The notes beneath the pieces were generated by a model that saw only the letters and a program-made list of their open reading frames with translations, had not been told where the DNA came from and searched no databases. 64,000 nt of DNA from Flavobacterium limnophilum. GTDB taxonomy: Bacteria > Bacteroidota > Bacteroidia > Flavobacteriales > Flavobacteriaceae. Below are positions 17,360 through 26,194 of this stretch, in pieces; within the stretch, counting starts at the first letter, position 1; every line of letters starts with the position of its first letter. The translations under genes and the position numbers were made by a program. The stretch covers positions 1,116,001 through 1,180,000 of the forward strand of contig NZ_CP114289.2 of NCBI RefSeq assembly GCF_027111315.2, given 5' to 3'.

Positions 17360-18640
17360 TTAAATAGCCAATTTCATTTTTTCTTTAATTTCTTCCAAAC
17401 AAAGGTTGTTGATGCTTCCTTCGTGCGTGTGTTTGGTCTCTTTTGGCGATTGAAAGGTGCCGTTTTCAAGTTGTTCGGCAACCGCTTTATAAGCATCCCT
17501 AAACGGCATTCCGGCAACGACCATTTCGTTTAAAGTATCCACCGTGAACAAGTAATCGTATTTTTTATCCGCCAAAATATTGTCTTTTACTTTGATGTCC
17601 TTGATGGAGAAAATGGCAATATCCAAACAAGCTTTCAGGTTTTGGATGGCAGGAAACAATCCTTCTTTCAACAATTGTAAATCACGGTGGTAACCGCTTG
17701 GCAAGTTGTTGGTGATTAGCGTAATTTCGTAAGGCAAAGCTTGAATTTTGTTGCATTTTCCACGAATCAATTCGAAAACATCGGGGTTTTTCTTGTGTGG
17801 CATAATGCTGGAACCTGTCGTCAAATGGGCAGGCAAAGTGATAAAATCAAAATTTTGGCTCATGTACAAACAAACGTCCATCGAGAATTTTGCCAAAGTG
17901 GCCGCCACGCTACTCATCGCAAAAGCTACCGTTTTCTCTGATTTACCACGGCTCATTTGTGCAGCAACCGAATTGTATTTCAAGGTTTCAAAACCTAATT
18001 CCTGGGTTGTAAAAGTTCGGTTGATTGGGAAGGAACTTCCGTAACCAGCAGCAGAACCCAATGGATTTTGGTCCACGATTTTCAAGGCGGCGTTCAACAT
18101 CGTGATGTCGTCAATCAAGGTTTCGGCATAAGCGGAAAACCACATCCCAAAAGAGGAAGGCATCGCAATTTGCAAATGCGTGTAACCAGGCAACAACACG
18201 TTTTGGTATTTTTCTGCCGATTCCATCAACAAATCAAAAAGTGTTTTTACTTGCGATTTGAAATCGGTTACCACGTCTTTTAGGTATAAATTCACGTCAA
18301 CTAAAACTTGGTCGTTGCGAGAACGAGCCGTGTGTATTTTCTTTCCGGCATCACCTAATTTTACCGTTAAGAGATATTCGATTTTGGAATGCACGTCTTC
18401 AAAACTTTCGTCAATTTCGAAAGTGCCTTTTTCGGCATCGATGATGATGTCTTCCAAAGCCAAAACCAAAGAATCGGTTTCTTCTTCCGTCAAGAGTCCG
18501 ATTTGGCACAACATTTTGGCGTGTGCAATGGAACCCAAAGCATCGTATTTAGCCAAAACCAAGTCTAATTCTCGGTCGTTTCCAACGGTGAAATGTTCTA
18601 TTTGTTTATCTGTTGGTATTCCTTTTTCCCAAAGTTTCAT
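17360..18640 (-). CDS. argH: Argininosuccinate lyase
   Basis: A 426-residue enzyme of the fumarase/aspartase superfamily. The signature GSSIMPHKKNPDVFE contains the catalytic Ser, HTARSRNDQV is the ArgH-specific loop and GYTHLQIAMPSSFG carries the conserved His. It splits argininosuccinate into arginine and fumarate, the last biosynthetic step. It is the last gene of the minus-strand arg/pro operon. Its 3' end is 88 bp from the IS copy 1 boundary. The length is slightly below the usual 450-460 residues but all catalytic loops are present. Confidence 0.95.
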   Translation of the reverse strand: MKLWEKGIPTDKQIEHFTVGNDRELDLVLAKYDALGSIAHAKMLCQIGLLTEEETDSLVLALEDIIIDAEKGTFEIDESFEDVHSKIEYLLTVKLGDAGKKIHTARSRNDQVLVDVNLYLKDVVTDFKSQVKTLFDLLMESAEKYQNVLLPGYTHLQIAMPSSFGMWFSAYAETLIDDITMLNAALKIVDQNPLGSAAGYGSSFPINRTFTTQELGFETLKYNSVAAQMSRGKSEKTVAFAMSSVAATLAKFSMDVCLYMSQNFDFITLPAHLTTGSSIMPHKKNPDVFELIRGKCNKIQALPYEITLITNNLPSGYHRDLQLLKEGLFPAIQNLKACLDIAIFSIKDIKVKDNILADKKYDYLFTVDTLNEMVVAGMPFRDAYKAVAEQLENGTFQSPKETKHTHEGSINNLCLEEIKEKMKLAI

Positions 18641-18654
18641 AATGTTTATTTTAA

Positions 18655-18689
18655 TAACCCTGACAGGGTTTTGAACCCTGTCAGGGTTA
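18655..18689. repeat. Palindromic repeat in argE-argH spacer
   Basis: TAACCCTGACAGGGTT and its perfect complement enclose a TTG loop (16-bp stem). Each arm is itself nearly palindromic. The CCTGACAGG type recalls dispersed palindromes of Flavobacterium genomes. Confidence 0.85.
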
Positions 18690-18694
18690 ATTAT

Positions 18695-19768
18695 CTAATT
18701 GTTTTTTAAAAAATCAGTCAGTATTTTGATATACAATTGGATTCCTTCTTCTATTTCGTTGACGTATATAAATTCGTCCGCCGAGTGGGAACGCAAGCTT
18801 TCTCCTGGACCCAATTTCAATGATTTGCAATACAAAACCGATTGATCGGAAAGGGTAGGCGAGCCGTAAGTTGTTCTTCCCAAAGCAATCCCGGCTTGTA
18901 CCAATCCGTGTGAAACAGGAATGGAAGAAGCATTCAAGTGCATCGAACGTGGCGTTACTTCGGCATTCACGTTTGCTCTTACCGTTTCCAAAATTTCGAT
19001 ATTGTTGTAACAATCATTCACCCGAATATCGACAACCAAATGACATTCAGCTGGAACGACATTGTGTTGTTTTCCTGCGGTAACTTGGGTTACGGTCATT
19101 TTTACGGGACCTAAAACTTCGGATATTTTCTCGAATTGATAGGTTTTGAACCATTCAATTACGGGCATTGCATTGTAAATTGGGTTGTCTGGATTGTTGT
19201 GTGCGGCGTGACTTGCCGTACCTTTTACGACAATATCCAAGACCAATAATCCTTTTTCGGCAACCGCCAATTGCATTAAGGTGGGTTCGCCAACGATGGC
19301 ACATTCCAATTCCGGCAAATGTTTCAAAACACTGTTCAACCCCAGTTTTCCGCTGCTTTCTTCTTCTGCCGAAGCTACCACTACAATATTGTATGGCAGA
19401 TTTTCAACGGCATAAAAATGGGTGAATGTGGCGATTAATGAAACCAAGCAACCGCCGGCATCATTACTTCCCAAACCATATAATTTACCATCCTCGACAA
19501 TCGCTTCGAATGGGTTTTTTGTATAACCTTGGTTGGGTTTCACCGTATCGTGGTGCGAATTGAGTAAAAGTGTAGGTTTGGATTTATCAAAATGCTGATT
19601 GTAAGCCCAAATATTATTGTTCTCTCTTTCGAAAGGAATGCTGTTTTGGTTGAACCAATTTTCGATTAAAAGCGCTGTTTGATCTTCTTCACTCGAAAAG
19701 GAAGGTGTTTCAATCAACGATTTCAATAGCGCAATGGCTTCTTGTATAAGGGTTTCTATGTTTTTCAT
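18695..19768 (-). CDS. argE: M20 metallopeptidase, N-acyl-citrulline/ornithine deacylase-like (ArgE)
   Basis: A 357-residue zinc amidohydrolase. NSHHDTV gives the first His/Asp metal ligands, GLGSNDAGG the bridging Asp, ASAEEESSG the catalytic Glu pair, and a late HSADEFI supplies the last ligand. In organisms with an acylated transcarbamylation step the ArgE-like enzyme removes the acyl group from N-acyl-citrulline instead of from acetylornithine. That fits here because the transcarbamylase gene of this operon is of the acyl-ornithine type. Acetyl versus succinyl preference cannot be read directly. It lies between argB and argH. Confidence 0.85.
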   Translation of the reverse strand: MKNIETLIQEAIALLKSLIETPSFSSEEDQTALLIENWFNQNSIPFERENNNIWAYNQHFDKSKPTLLLNSHHDTVKPNQGYTKNPFEAIVEDGKLYGLGSNDAGGCLVSLIATFTHFYAVENLPYNIVVVASAEEESSGKLGLNSVLKHLPELECAIVGEPTLMQLAVAEKGLLVLDIVVKGTASHAAHNNPDNPIYNAMPVIEWFKTYQFEKISEVLGPVKMTVTQVTAGKQHNVVPAECHLVVDIRVNDCYNNIEILETVRANVNAEVTPRSMHLNASSIPVSHGLVQAGIALGRTTYGSPTLSDQSVLYCKSLKLGPGESLRSHSADEFIYVNEIEEGIQLYIKILTDFLKNN

Positions 19769-19773
19769 TTTTT

Positions 19774-19838
19774 ACCGCAAAGGCGCAAGGGCGCAAAGTT
19801 TTTAAATTATTTCTTTGTGTTTTAGTGTCTTTGTGACA
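19774..19838. repeat. Degenerate repeat element in argB-argE spacer
   Basis: ACCGCAAAGGCGCAAGGGCG begins a stretch with three CGCAA(A/G)G-type units, mirrored further on by CTTTGTG units (two copies). The whole forms an imperfect inverted repeat. It resembles the CGCAAAGG-type dispersed repeats of Bacteroidota. Confidence 0.55.
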
Positions 19839-19844
19839 AATTAT

Positions 19845-20630
19845 TTATAATTCTATGCTCGTACAAATTGCATTAGCATCTTTCAACATTTTGTGATGCC
19901 CAATTTTTATTTTTTGTACTCCTTTGGATAAACTATTGAAACAGTTGTCCAATTTAGGAATCATTCCAGAATGAATCGCACCTTCTTCTTTTAATTTAGC
20001 GTAAAGTTCCGAATTGATTTGTTCGATTACTGAATTTTCATCATCCACATCCGTCAAAACGCCCGCTTTTTCGAAGCAATAATTCAGGGTCACTTCAAAA
20101 ACTTCCGATGCGGCAATGGCCAATTCACTAGCAATTGTGTCGGCATTGGTATTTAATAATTGTCCTTTTTTATCGTGCGTGATAGCACAAAAAACAGGAA
20201 CAATTCCGCTATTGATTAAAGTTTCCAATAATGGTGTATTCACTTTTTGAACATCGCCCACAAAACCGTAATCTATTGTTGGATGATTTCTTTTGGTGGA
20301 TTGAATCAAGTTTCCATCAGCACCCGAAAATCCCATTGCATTGGTGTTATTGGCTTGCAATTGAGCCACAATATTTTTGTTGATTTCGCCGGCATAAATC
20401 ATCACGACAACATCCAGCATCGGTTTATCGGTAATTCTTCGTCCGTCGATCATTTGAGGAGTCAAGCCAATGCTTTGTGCCATTTTGGTAGCCGATTTTC
20501 CGCCACCGTGAACGAGAATCTTGTTGCCTTCAATCTTGGAAAAATCGGCCAAGAACTGCGATAATTCCGTTGGATTATCGATGATGTTGCCACCGATTTT
20601 TATGATGGATAATGGTTTTTTATTTGACAT
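19845..20630 (-). CDS. argB: Acylglutamate kinase
   Basis: A 261-residue amino-acid kinase. IIKIGGNIIDN and LVHGGGKSATKMA are the ATP/substrate-binding glycine loops, and GLTPQMIDGRRITD is the conserved acylglutamate-binding region. It phosphorylates N-acylglutamate in the second step of arginine synthesis. The C-terminal part has AGVLTDVDDENS in the nucleotide site. Its start overlaps the argF' end by 11 bp. If the pathway is succinylated (see the argF' residue), the natural substrate would be N-succinylglutamate. Confidence 0.93.
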   Translation of the reverse strand: MSNKKPLSIIKIGGNIIDNPTELSQFLADFSKIEGNKILVHGGGKSATKMAQSIGLTPQMIDGRRITDKPMLDVVVMIYAGEINKNIVAQLQANNTNAMGFSGADGNLIQSTKRNHPTIDYGFVGDVQKVNTPLLETLINSGIVPVFCAITHDKKGQLLNTNADTIASELAIAASEVFEVTLNYCFEKAGVLTDVDDENSVIEQINSELYAKLKEEGAIHSGMIPKLDNCFNSLSKGVQKIKIGHHKMLKDANAICTSIEL

Positions 20631-21570
20631 TTTCCAATATTTTTTGCAATACTAATTGAGCCGAATACGTTCTGTTATTCGCTTGTTCGATAACTATTGA
20701 ATTTTCGCTGTCGATTACTTCATCCGCAACAATTACATTTCTGCGAACAGGCAGACAGTGCATAAACTTGGCATTGTTGGTCAAAGCCATTTTTTGTGCA
20801 GTAACCGTCCAATTTGGGTCGGAGTTTGTAATCTGACCATATTCGTTATAATTGCTCCAATTTTTGGCATAGATGAAATCGGCATTTTCGAACGCTTTGT
20901 CCTGATCGTATTCGATTATGGAATCTTTCGTGATTTCAGTATTCAGTTCGTAGCCTTTAGGATGCGTAATTACAAAATCCATTTCTTCCTGCTTTTGCAT
21001 CATTTCCACAAAAGAATTGGGAACAGCTTGAGGCAAAGCTCTTGGATGTGGCGCCCAAGTCAGCACCACTTTTGCTCTGTGCGGGGTTTTGTGCTCTGCC
21101 ATTGTAATCGCATCTGCAAGGGATTGCATTGGATGTCCGGTTGCGCTTTCCATATTCACGATGGGCACAGTGGCGTGTTTCAAAAATCCTGAAATCACCG
21201 TTTCGGCATTGTCTTTTTCTTTGTCTACCAATCCGGCGAAAGCCCTGATGGCAATGATGTCTGCGTATTGAGAAACCACTGCAGCCGCTTCTTTGATATG
21301 TTCCGAAGCACCTTGATTCATAATCGCTCCATCTTCATATTCCAATGTCCAACCTTCGCTGCCAAAGTTCATCACCATAACGTTCATTCCCAAGTTCAAG
21401 GCTGCCTTTTGGGTACTCAAACGGGTTCTCAAACTAGAATTAAAGAACAACATTACCAATGTTTTGTTCTTGCCCAGTTTCTTGTTTTTAAGCGGATTCT
21501 TTTTGATTTTTAACGCTTGTTTCACCCATTTCTCGAGTGAATCTATGTTTTGTATGGATATAAAGTTCAT
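20620..21570 (-). CDS. argF': N-acyl-ornithine carbamoyltransferase, probably N-succinylornithine-specific
   Basis: A 316-residue transcarbamylase. The carbamoyl-phosphate loop FFNSSLRTRLS replaces the usual STRTR, and ASEHIKEAAAVVSQYADI is the extended loop of acyl-ornithine carbamoyltransferases (Xanthomonas AOTCase, Bacteroides SOTCase). HCLPVRRNVIV near the C terminus is the HCLP motif. By alignment from memory, Ser89 sits where AOTCase has Glu92 and Bacteroides fragilis SOTCase has Pro. A non-acidic residue there favours succinylornithine. It is followed by argB with overlap, and preceded at 43 bp by a small membrane-protein gene. Confidence 0.88.
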   Translation of the reverse strand: MNFISIQNIDSLEKWVKQALKIKKNPLKNKKLGKNKTLVMLFFNSSLRTRLSTQKAALNLGMNVMVMNFGSEGWTLEYEDGAIMNQGASEHIKEAAAVVSQYADIIAIRAFAGLVDKEKDNAETVISGFLKHATVPIVNMESATGHPMQSLADAITMAEHKTPHRAKVVLTWAPHPRALPQAVPNSFVEMMQKQEEMDFVITHPKGYELNTEITKDSIIEYDQDKAFENADFIYAKNWSNYNEYGQITNSDPNWTVTAQKMALTNNAKFMHCLPVRRNVIVADEVIDSENSIVIEQANNRTYSAQLVLQKILENVK

Positions 21571-21613
21571 AGTTTTATATTTTATTTCAATTATATTTTT
21601 TTTTTATGATATT

Positions 21614-21820
21614 CTATTCACCAAGCCATAATAGTAATGAAATTATTGCAAGTGTAAAAAACATTATTATTGGTGACCAACTTCTAATAATTCTATAATA
21701 ATCATAAGATTTATCAAATGATGAATGGCTATCATTTTTTTCTTTTTTATATCTAATTAAATAAAAAAGAAAAGAAATTAATGCAAATAGAAAAAAATCT
21801 AATAATCTATTGCCAGTCAT
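21614..21820 (-). CDS. Small two-helix membrane protein
   Basis: A 68-residue protein with two hydrophobic segments (about residues 8-22 and 49-66) separated by a charged loop rich in Lys, Asp and Ser. I do not recognise it. It lies between proB and argF' on the same strand with spacers of 14 and 43 bp, so it should be co-transcribed with the operon. It is unusually AT-rich compared with the enzymes around it, which may mark a late insertion. It could alternatively be a non-coding spacer with a chance frame, but the clear membrane-helix pattern argues for a gene. Confidence 0.55.
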   Translation of the reverse strand: MTGNRLLDFFLFALISFLFYLIRYKKEKNDSHSSFDKSYDYYRIIRSWSPIIMFFTLAIISLLLWLGE

Positions 21821-21834
21821 AATTCCCCTATATT

Positions 21835-22596
21835 TTATACAATTTTAGTAAAAGCAATTTCATTCTTCAACCCTTTCAAAATAAAATTATCTTCCAGTCC
21901 GTTGATAATCCAGGTTTCGATGTTCCCTGCTTTGGCAATTGCTGCTGAATCTATTTTGGATTGCATTCCGCCTGTTCCGTGGGAAGATTTTGAATCGCCA
22001 ATTTCTTTTTCCAAAACGCTTAAATCGGTTACCAATTCAATCGTTTCAGGAAATTCATCTTTGAAGGAAGCTTTGGTGTAAATTCCGTTGGTGTTGGTCG
22101 CAATAATCAGAATGTCAACATTCAATAAAACGGCTGTCAATGCCGCTAATTTATCGTTGTCGCCAAACTTGATTTCGTCCGTTGCCACGGTGTCGTTTTC
22201 GTTGATGATTGGAATATAACTATTTTTGACCAAGACGTTTATCGTGTTGACGATATTGACTTTGGTTTGTTTTTTTTCAAAATCAGAATAGGAAAGCAAA
22301 CATTGAGAGGTATGCAAACCTAAATCACTGAAATTTTCGTGGTAAATCCGCATCAAATGAGGCTGGCCGATAGAAGCGAGGGCTTGTTTCACAAAAACAT
22401 CCTTGTCGTGATTGTCTAGTTTTACAAATTGTTTGGCGGCGGCAATAGCACCGGAACTAACAATTATAAATTCATAATCGTCTTGTAAAGCGGCAATCTG
22501 CATTCCAATATCCTCAATCTTTCCTCTCGAAATGTGATCGGTTTCTTTGGTGAGTGTGTTGCTACCGAGCTTTAATAATATTCTTTTTTTTGCCAT
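21835..22596 (-). CDS. proB: Glutamate 5-kinase (short form without PUA domain)
   Basis: A 253-residue amino-acid kinase. ILLKLGSNTL is the N-terminal phosphate loop, VSSGAIAAAK the second glycine-rich segment, INENDTVATDEIKFGDNDKL the substrate/ATP region and GTGGMQSKIDSA the conserved GTGGM motif. It makes gamma-glutamyl phosphate, the first step of proline synthesis. The PUA RNA-binding domain found at the end of E. coli ProB (367 residues) is absent, which is common outside Proteobacteria. It follows proA at 68 bp, embedded in the arginine operon. Confidence 0.93.
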   Translation of the reverse strand: MAKKRILLKLGSNTLTKETDHISRGKIEDIGMQIAALQDDYEFIIVSSGAIAAAKQFVKLDNHDKDVFVKQALASIGQPHLMRIYHENFSDLGLHTSQCLLSYSDFEKKQTKVNIVNTINVLVKNSYIPIINENDTVATDEIKFGDNDKLAALTAVLLNVDILIIATNTNGIYTKASFKDEFPETIELVTDLSVLEKEIGDSKSSHGTGGMQSKIDSAAIAKAGNIETWIINGLEDNFILKGLKNEIAFTKIV

Positions 22597-22637
22597 TATT
22601 TATAAATATCAATCGTCATTATTGATGCAGTATTATG

Positions 22638-22657
22638 AGACGCGATAAATCGCGTCT
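22638..22657. repeat. REP-like palindrome in proA-proB spacer
   Basis: AGACGCGAT-AA-ATCGCGTCT is a perfect 9-bp stem followed by GTAC. It belongs to the same AGACG...CGTCTGTAC type as the palindrome at 26139-26159. Confidence 0.8.
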
Positions 22658-22664
22658 GTACATT

Positions 22665-23861
22665 TTATCGGATTTGTCCTTCGCCGTAAATATACCATTT
22701 ATTGGTCACTAAATGTTGCAATCCAATTGGGCCGCGTTGGTGCAATTTGTCGGTGCTTATCGCCAATTCGCCACCCAAACCAAATTGACCTCCATCGGTA
22801 AATCGGGTCGAAGCGTTTTGATAAACTGCCGCACAATCTACTTGCTCCATAAATCCTTGAGCAACGGCATCGTTTTGTGTAATTATCGAAGCCGAATGGC
22901 CACCACAATATTTGTTAATCTTCGCAATCGCTTCTTCATCTGAATTTACGATTCCAATGACGATTTTATAATTTAAAAATTCTTCGTACCAAATTTCTTC
23001 ATTCGTAATGGCAGAAACCTGAGTCGCATTTGCGAAAGCAGTATCTCCTAAAACTTCCACCTTGTATTTCTGTAATTCGGTTACCAATTGTTTAGCAAAA
23101 CTTTCCCAATTAGGCAATTTTGTATCAATAAGAACCTTATCCAAAGCATTGCAAACGCCGATATTTGTTGTTTTTCCGTTGATGATAATATCCAATGCTT
23201 TTTTCAAATCGGCTTCTTGGTTTACATACACAAAGTTATTTCCGCGACCACTAACGATTACGGGACAAGTCGCGTGTTTCTTGGTAAAAGCTATCAATTG
23301 TTCGCCACCACGAGGAACAATCAAATCCACTCTTTGTGTTGGGTTTTCCAGAAAAGCCTGGGTTTCGGCACGATTGTAATTCAAATACTCCACCCAATCT
23401 TTAGAAATATTATTTTCATCCAAAGCTTGGTGCCAAAGAGAAACAATTTTTAAATTGGATAACAAGGATTCTTTTCCGCCTTTCAGCAAGATTTTGTTTC
23501 CCGATTTGAATGCAATTCCTCCAGCTTCAACAGTTACATCAGGTCTGGATTCATAAATGATCATTATTGTTCCAAAAGCCGCTGTTTTGTTGGTGATTTT
23601 AAGACCGTTGTCGTGAACAAAATGGAATCGCTCCACTCCAACAGGATCTTCCTGGCTTGCCAATTGTTGCATCGACAAAATCATTGCATCAACTTTGGCA
23701 TCGTCCACCAACAAGCGTTTTTCCATAGCCAAATCATCACCGGAATAATTGCTTAAATCCTGTTGGTTGATGCTTTTTAGATTGGCTCTTTCTTGTTCCA
23801 GAAGTTCCGCCATTCGGCTTAAAACAGCATTTCTTTTTTCTATGGATAATAATGTGTTCAT
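22665..23861 (-). CDS. proA: Glutamate-5-semialdehyde dehydrogenase
   Basis: A 398-residue aldehyde-dehydrogenase-superfamily enzyme that reduces gamma-glutamyl phosphate to glutamate semialdehyde. IYESRPDVTVEAGGIAFKSG is the conserved N-terminal cofactor region, GRGNNFVYV the glycine-rich stretch and TTNIGVCNALDKVLI holds the catalytic Cys. FGLGGELAIST with LHQRGPIGL near the C terminus is typical of ProA. Length matches the family (about 400-420). It is placed between argD and proB; sharing a transcript with argD, argC and argG ties proline and arginine output from glutamate to one promoter. Confidence 0.95.
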   Translation of the reverse strand: MNTLLSIEKRNAVLSRMAELLEQERANLKSINQQDLSNYSGDDLAMEKRLLVDDAKVDAMILSMQQLASQEDPVGVERFHFVHDNGLKITNKTAAFGTIMIIYESRPDVTVEAGGIAFKSGNKILLKGGKESLLSNLKIVSLWHQALDENNISKDWVEYLNYNRAETQAFLENPTQRVDLIVPRGGEQLIAFTKKHATCPVIVSGRGNNFVYVNQEADLKKALDIIINGKTTNIGVCNALDKVLIDTKLPNWESFAKQLVTELQKYKVEVLGDTAFANATQVSAITNEEIWYEEFLNYKIVIGIVNSDEEAIAKINKYCGGHSASIITQNDAVAQGFMEQVDCAAVYQNASTRFTDGGQFGLGGELAISTDKLHQRGPIGLQHLVTNKWYIYGEGQIR

Positions 23862-23875
23862 TTTTATAAAATTAT

Positions 23876-23910
23876 AATCTTTGTCAAAGTTTAAAACTTT
23901 GACAAAGATT
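23876..23910. repeat. 17-bp perfect palindrome in argD-proA spacer
   Basis: AATCTTTGTCAAAGTTT and its perfect complement surround a single A. It has the same layout as the repeat at 18655 (two near-palindromic half arms) with a different core, TTTGTCAAA versus CCTGACAGG. Confidence 0.85.
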
Positions 23911-23919
23911 TATTGATTT

Positions 23920-25059
23920 TTATGATTTTAATTCTTCAAGCGATTCTTGTAACGCCACAATAAATGTATCGATAGCATCAGTGGTAATCGTCAACGGAGG
24001 AAGGATTCTCAACAAGTTTTTATTATTGGCTCCTCCTGTAAAAATATGTTTTTCGATAATCATTTTTTTTCTCAAAGCACTTACGTCAAAATCAAATTCG
24101 ACGCCCAACATCAATCCTCTTCCTTTTACTTTCGTGATTTCGGAAATTACTTTGATGGCTTCGAAAAAGTATTCCGATACTTTGTTGGTATTCTCGATTA
24201 GATTTTGTTTTTCCATCACGTCCAAAACGGCAATACCAGCAGCGCAAGCCAAATGACTTCCACCAAAAGTAGTTCCCAATAAACCATAACTCGCTTTGAA
24301 TTTTGGTGAAATTAAAACGCCTCCAATTGGGAAACCGTTCCCCATACCTTTGGCAGTGGTTACGATATCAGGATTGATTCCGTGGTGTTGGTGTGCAAAA
24401 AACTTTCCGCTTCTTCCGTAACCCGATTGTACTTCGTCAAGAATTAAAACCACTTCATTGGCATTACAAACTTTTTCCAAAGCTTGAAAGAATTCCGTTG
24501 TTCCTTGGTCCAAACCACCAACGCCTTGAATGGGTTCGATGATTACGGCACAAACATCGCCTTTTTTCAATTCAGCTTCTACCAAATCAATTTGGTTCAA
24601 TGGCAAGAAAGTAACTGCTTGTTGGGCATTTAATGGCGCTACAATTTTTTTATTATCCGTAACTGCAACAGCCGCCGAAGTTCTTCCGTGAAACGAATTA
24701 TCAAAAGCAATTACTCTTGATTTATTGGTATGAAAAGAAGCTACTTTTAAAGCATTTTCATTGGCTTCAGCACCAGAACTGCAAAGGAATAAGCTAAAAT
24801 CAGTCAAACCAGAAGCTTTTCCTAATTTCTCTGCTAATTCTACTTGCAATGGATTTTGGATGGCATTCGAGTAAAAACTCAAATTATCCAATTGTGCTTT
24901 CACTTTGGCCACATAATCCGGTTGGGTGTGACCGATAGAAATTACTCCGTGACCAGAGTATAAATCTAAATATTCGATTCCTTTATCGTCGTAAATAGTG
25001 CAATCTAATGCTTTTACGGGCGTAATAGGGTATAATGGGTAAACGTCAAATAAGTTCAT
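23920..25059 (-). CDS. argD: Acylornithine aminotransferase
   Basis: A 379-residue class III PLP-dependent aminotransferase. FLCSSGAEANENALKVA is the phosphate/PLP region, FHGRTSAAVAVT the ring-stacking region, LILDEVQSGYGRSG the Asp that holds the pyridine nitrogen and TTAKGMGNGFPIGG the Schiff-base Lys. It converts N-acylglutamate semialdehyde to N-acylornithine using glutamate. It follows argC at 77 bp and precedes proA. Family members can also act on succinyl-diaminopimelate, so it might serve lysine synthesis as well. Confidence 0.93.
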   Translation of the reverse strand: MNLFDVYPLYPITPVKALDCTIYDDKGIEYLDLYSGHGVISIGHTQPDYVAKVKAQLDNLSFYSNAIQNPLQVELAEKLGKASGLTDFSLFLCSSGAEANENALKVASFHTNKSRVIAFDNSFHGRTSAAVAVTDNKKIVAPLNAQQAVTFLPLNQIDLVEAELKKGDVCAVIIEPIQGVGGLDQGTTEFFQALEKVCNANEVVLILDEVQSGYGRSGKFFAHQHHGINPDIVTTAKGMGNGFPIGGVLISPKFKASYGLLGTTFGGSHLACAAGIAVLDVMEKQNLIENTNKVSEYFFEAIKVISEITKVKGRGLMLGVEFDFDVSALRKKMIIEKHIFTGGANNKNLLRILPPLTITTDAIDTFIVALQESLEELKS

Positions 25060-25075
25060 TTTTTTTATGTTTTGT

Positions 25076-25131
25076 GTTTATGGTTTATTGTTTATGGTCA
25101 ATTCAACAACCACAAACAATAAACCACAAAC
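25076..25131. repeat. Long imperfect palindrome in argC-argD spacer
   Basis: Two 23-nt arms built from TTTATGG/TTTATTG units pair with only two mismatches around a 10-nt loop and fill most of the spacer. Confidence 0.75.
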
Positions 25132-25136
25132 TATTT

Positions 25137-26114
25137 TTAGAATCCGCTTGGTTTCAGGTGCAACCCTGTAGTTTCTTCGAGTCCAAATATTAAATTCATA
25201 TTTTGGATGGCTTGTCCTGAAGCACCTTTTACTAAATTATCGATTACCGAAGTAATCAAAATCCGGTTTCCTTTTTTCATTAAACTGATGATACATTTGT
25301 TCGTTTGCACCACTTGTTTCATATTAATGTCGGTAGTGGTAACGGTTACGAAGGGTTGGTCATCATAAAACGCTTCGTATTTGGCGACCAAATCTTCTAA
25401 ACTTTCTTCTACTTTAGTGTATAAAGTGGCAAAAATTCCTCTGGTAAAATCGCCTCTGTTGGGAACAAAAATCAATTCGTCGCTATAATCCGCTTGCAAC
25501 TGATTTACACTTTGGTTGATTTCGCCCAAATGTTGGTGATTGAACGCTTTGTAATGCGACATATTGTTGTTTCTCCAACTGAAATGTGAGGTGGCTGCCA
25601 AACCAACTCCAGCTCCAGTACTTCCTGTTGTAGCGTTGATATGCACATCGTCATTCAATAATCCGTGGGATGCCAATGGCAACAAAGCCAATTGAATCGC
25701 TGTTGCAAAACAACCTGGATTGGCAATATATTGTGCGCTTTTGATGTCCGTTTTGTTTAATTCCGGCAAACCGTAAACAAATGATTTTCCGTTAAAGTCT
25801 TTGTCTTTTAGCAATCTGAAATCATTTCCTAAATCTATGATTTTGGTTGTAGCAGAAAATTGATTTTGTTCTAAAAAAGAAATTGATTTTCCGTGACCTA
25901 AGCACAAGAACACAACATCTACATTTGGATTGATGGTATCGGTAAAATTCATTTCGATATCGCCCAACAAATCGTGGTGCGCTATGGAAAGTGGTTTTCC
26001 CGCATTGGTCGTGCTGTAAACAAAATCCAATTTAGCATTCGGGTGAAACATCAATATCCTGATGAGTTCCCCAGCCGTGTAACCTGAACCGCCGATAATA
26101 CCAATTGTAATCAT
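25137..26114 (-). CDS. argC: N-acyl-gamma-glutamyl-phosphate reductase
   Basis: A 325-residue NADPH-dependent reductase. GIIGGSGYTAGELIRIL is the Rossmann glycine loop, LGHGKS a conserved active-site segment and ANPGCFATAIQLALLPL contains the catalytic Cys. The later SHFSWRNNNMSHYKAFNHQH carries the His of the active site. It makes N-acylglutamate semialdehyde from the ArgB product. It is the short ArgC type (about 320-345 residues). It lies between argG and argD. Confidence 0.95.
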   Translation of the reverse strand: MITIGIIGGSGYTAGELIRILMFHPNAKLDFVYSTTNAGKPLSIAHHDLLGDIEMNFTDTINPNVDVVFLCLGHGKSISFLEQNQFSATTKIIDLGNDFRLLKDKDFNGKSFVYGLPELNKTDIKSAQYIANPGCFATAIQLALLPLASHGLLNDDVHINATTGSTGAGVGLAATSHFSWRNNNMSHYKAFNHQHLGEINQSVNQLQADYSDELIFVPNRGDFTRGIFATLYTKVEESLEDLVAKYEAFYDDQPFVTVTTTDINMKQVVQTNKCIISLMKKGNRILITSVIDNLVKGASGQAIQNMNLIFGLEETTGLHLKPSGF

Positions 26115-26138
26115 AATTTTTTATTTTTATTTTGGTAG

Positions 26139-26159
26139 AGACGGGTTTCAAACCCGTCT
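26139..26159. repeat. REP-like palindrome in argG-argC spacer
   Basis: AGACGGGTTT-C-AAACCCGTCT is a perfect 10-bp stem preceded by GT and followed by GTACAGAACCCGTTTGTAC, a second partial copy. It is related to the AGACGCGAT palindrome at 22638. Confidence 0.8.
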
Positions 26160-26194
26160 GTACAGAACCCGTTTGTACGTGATTCCGAAATTAT

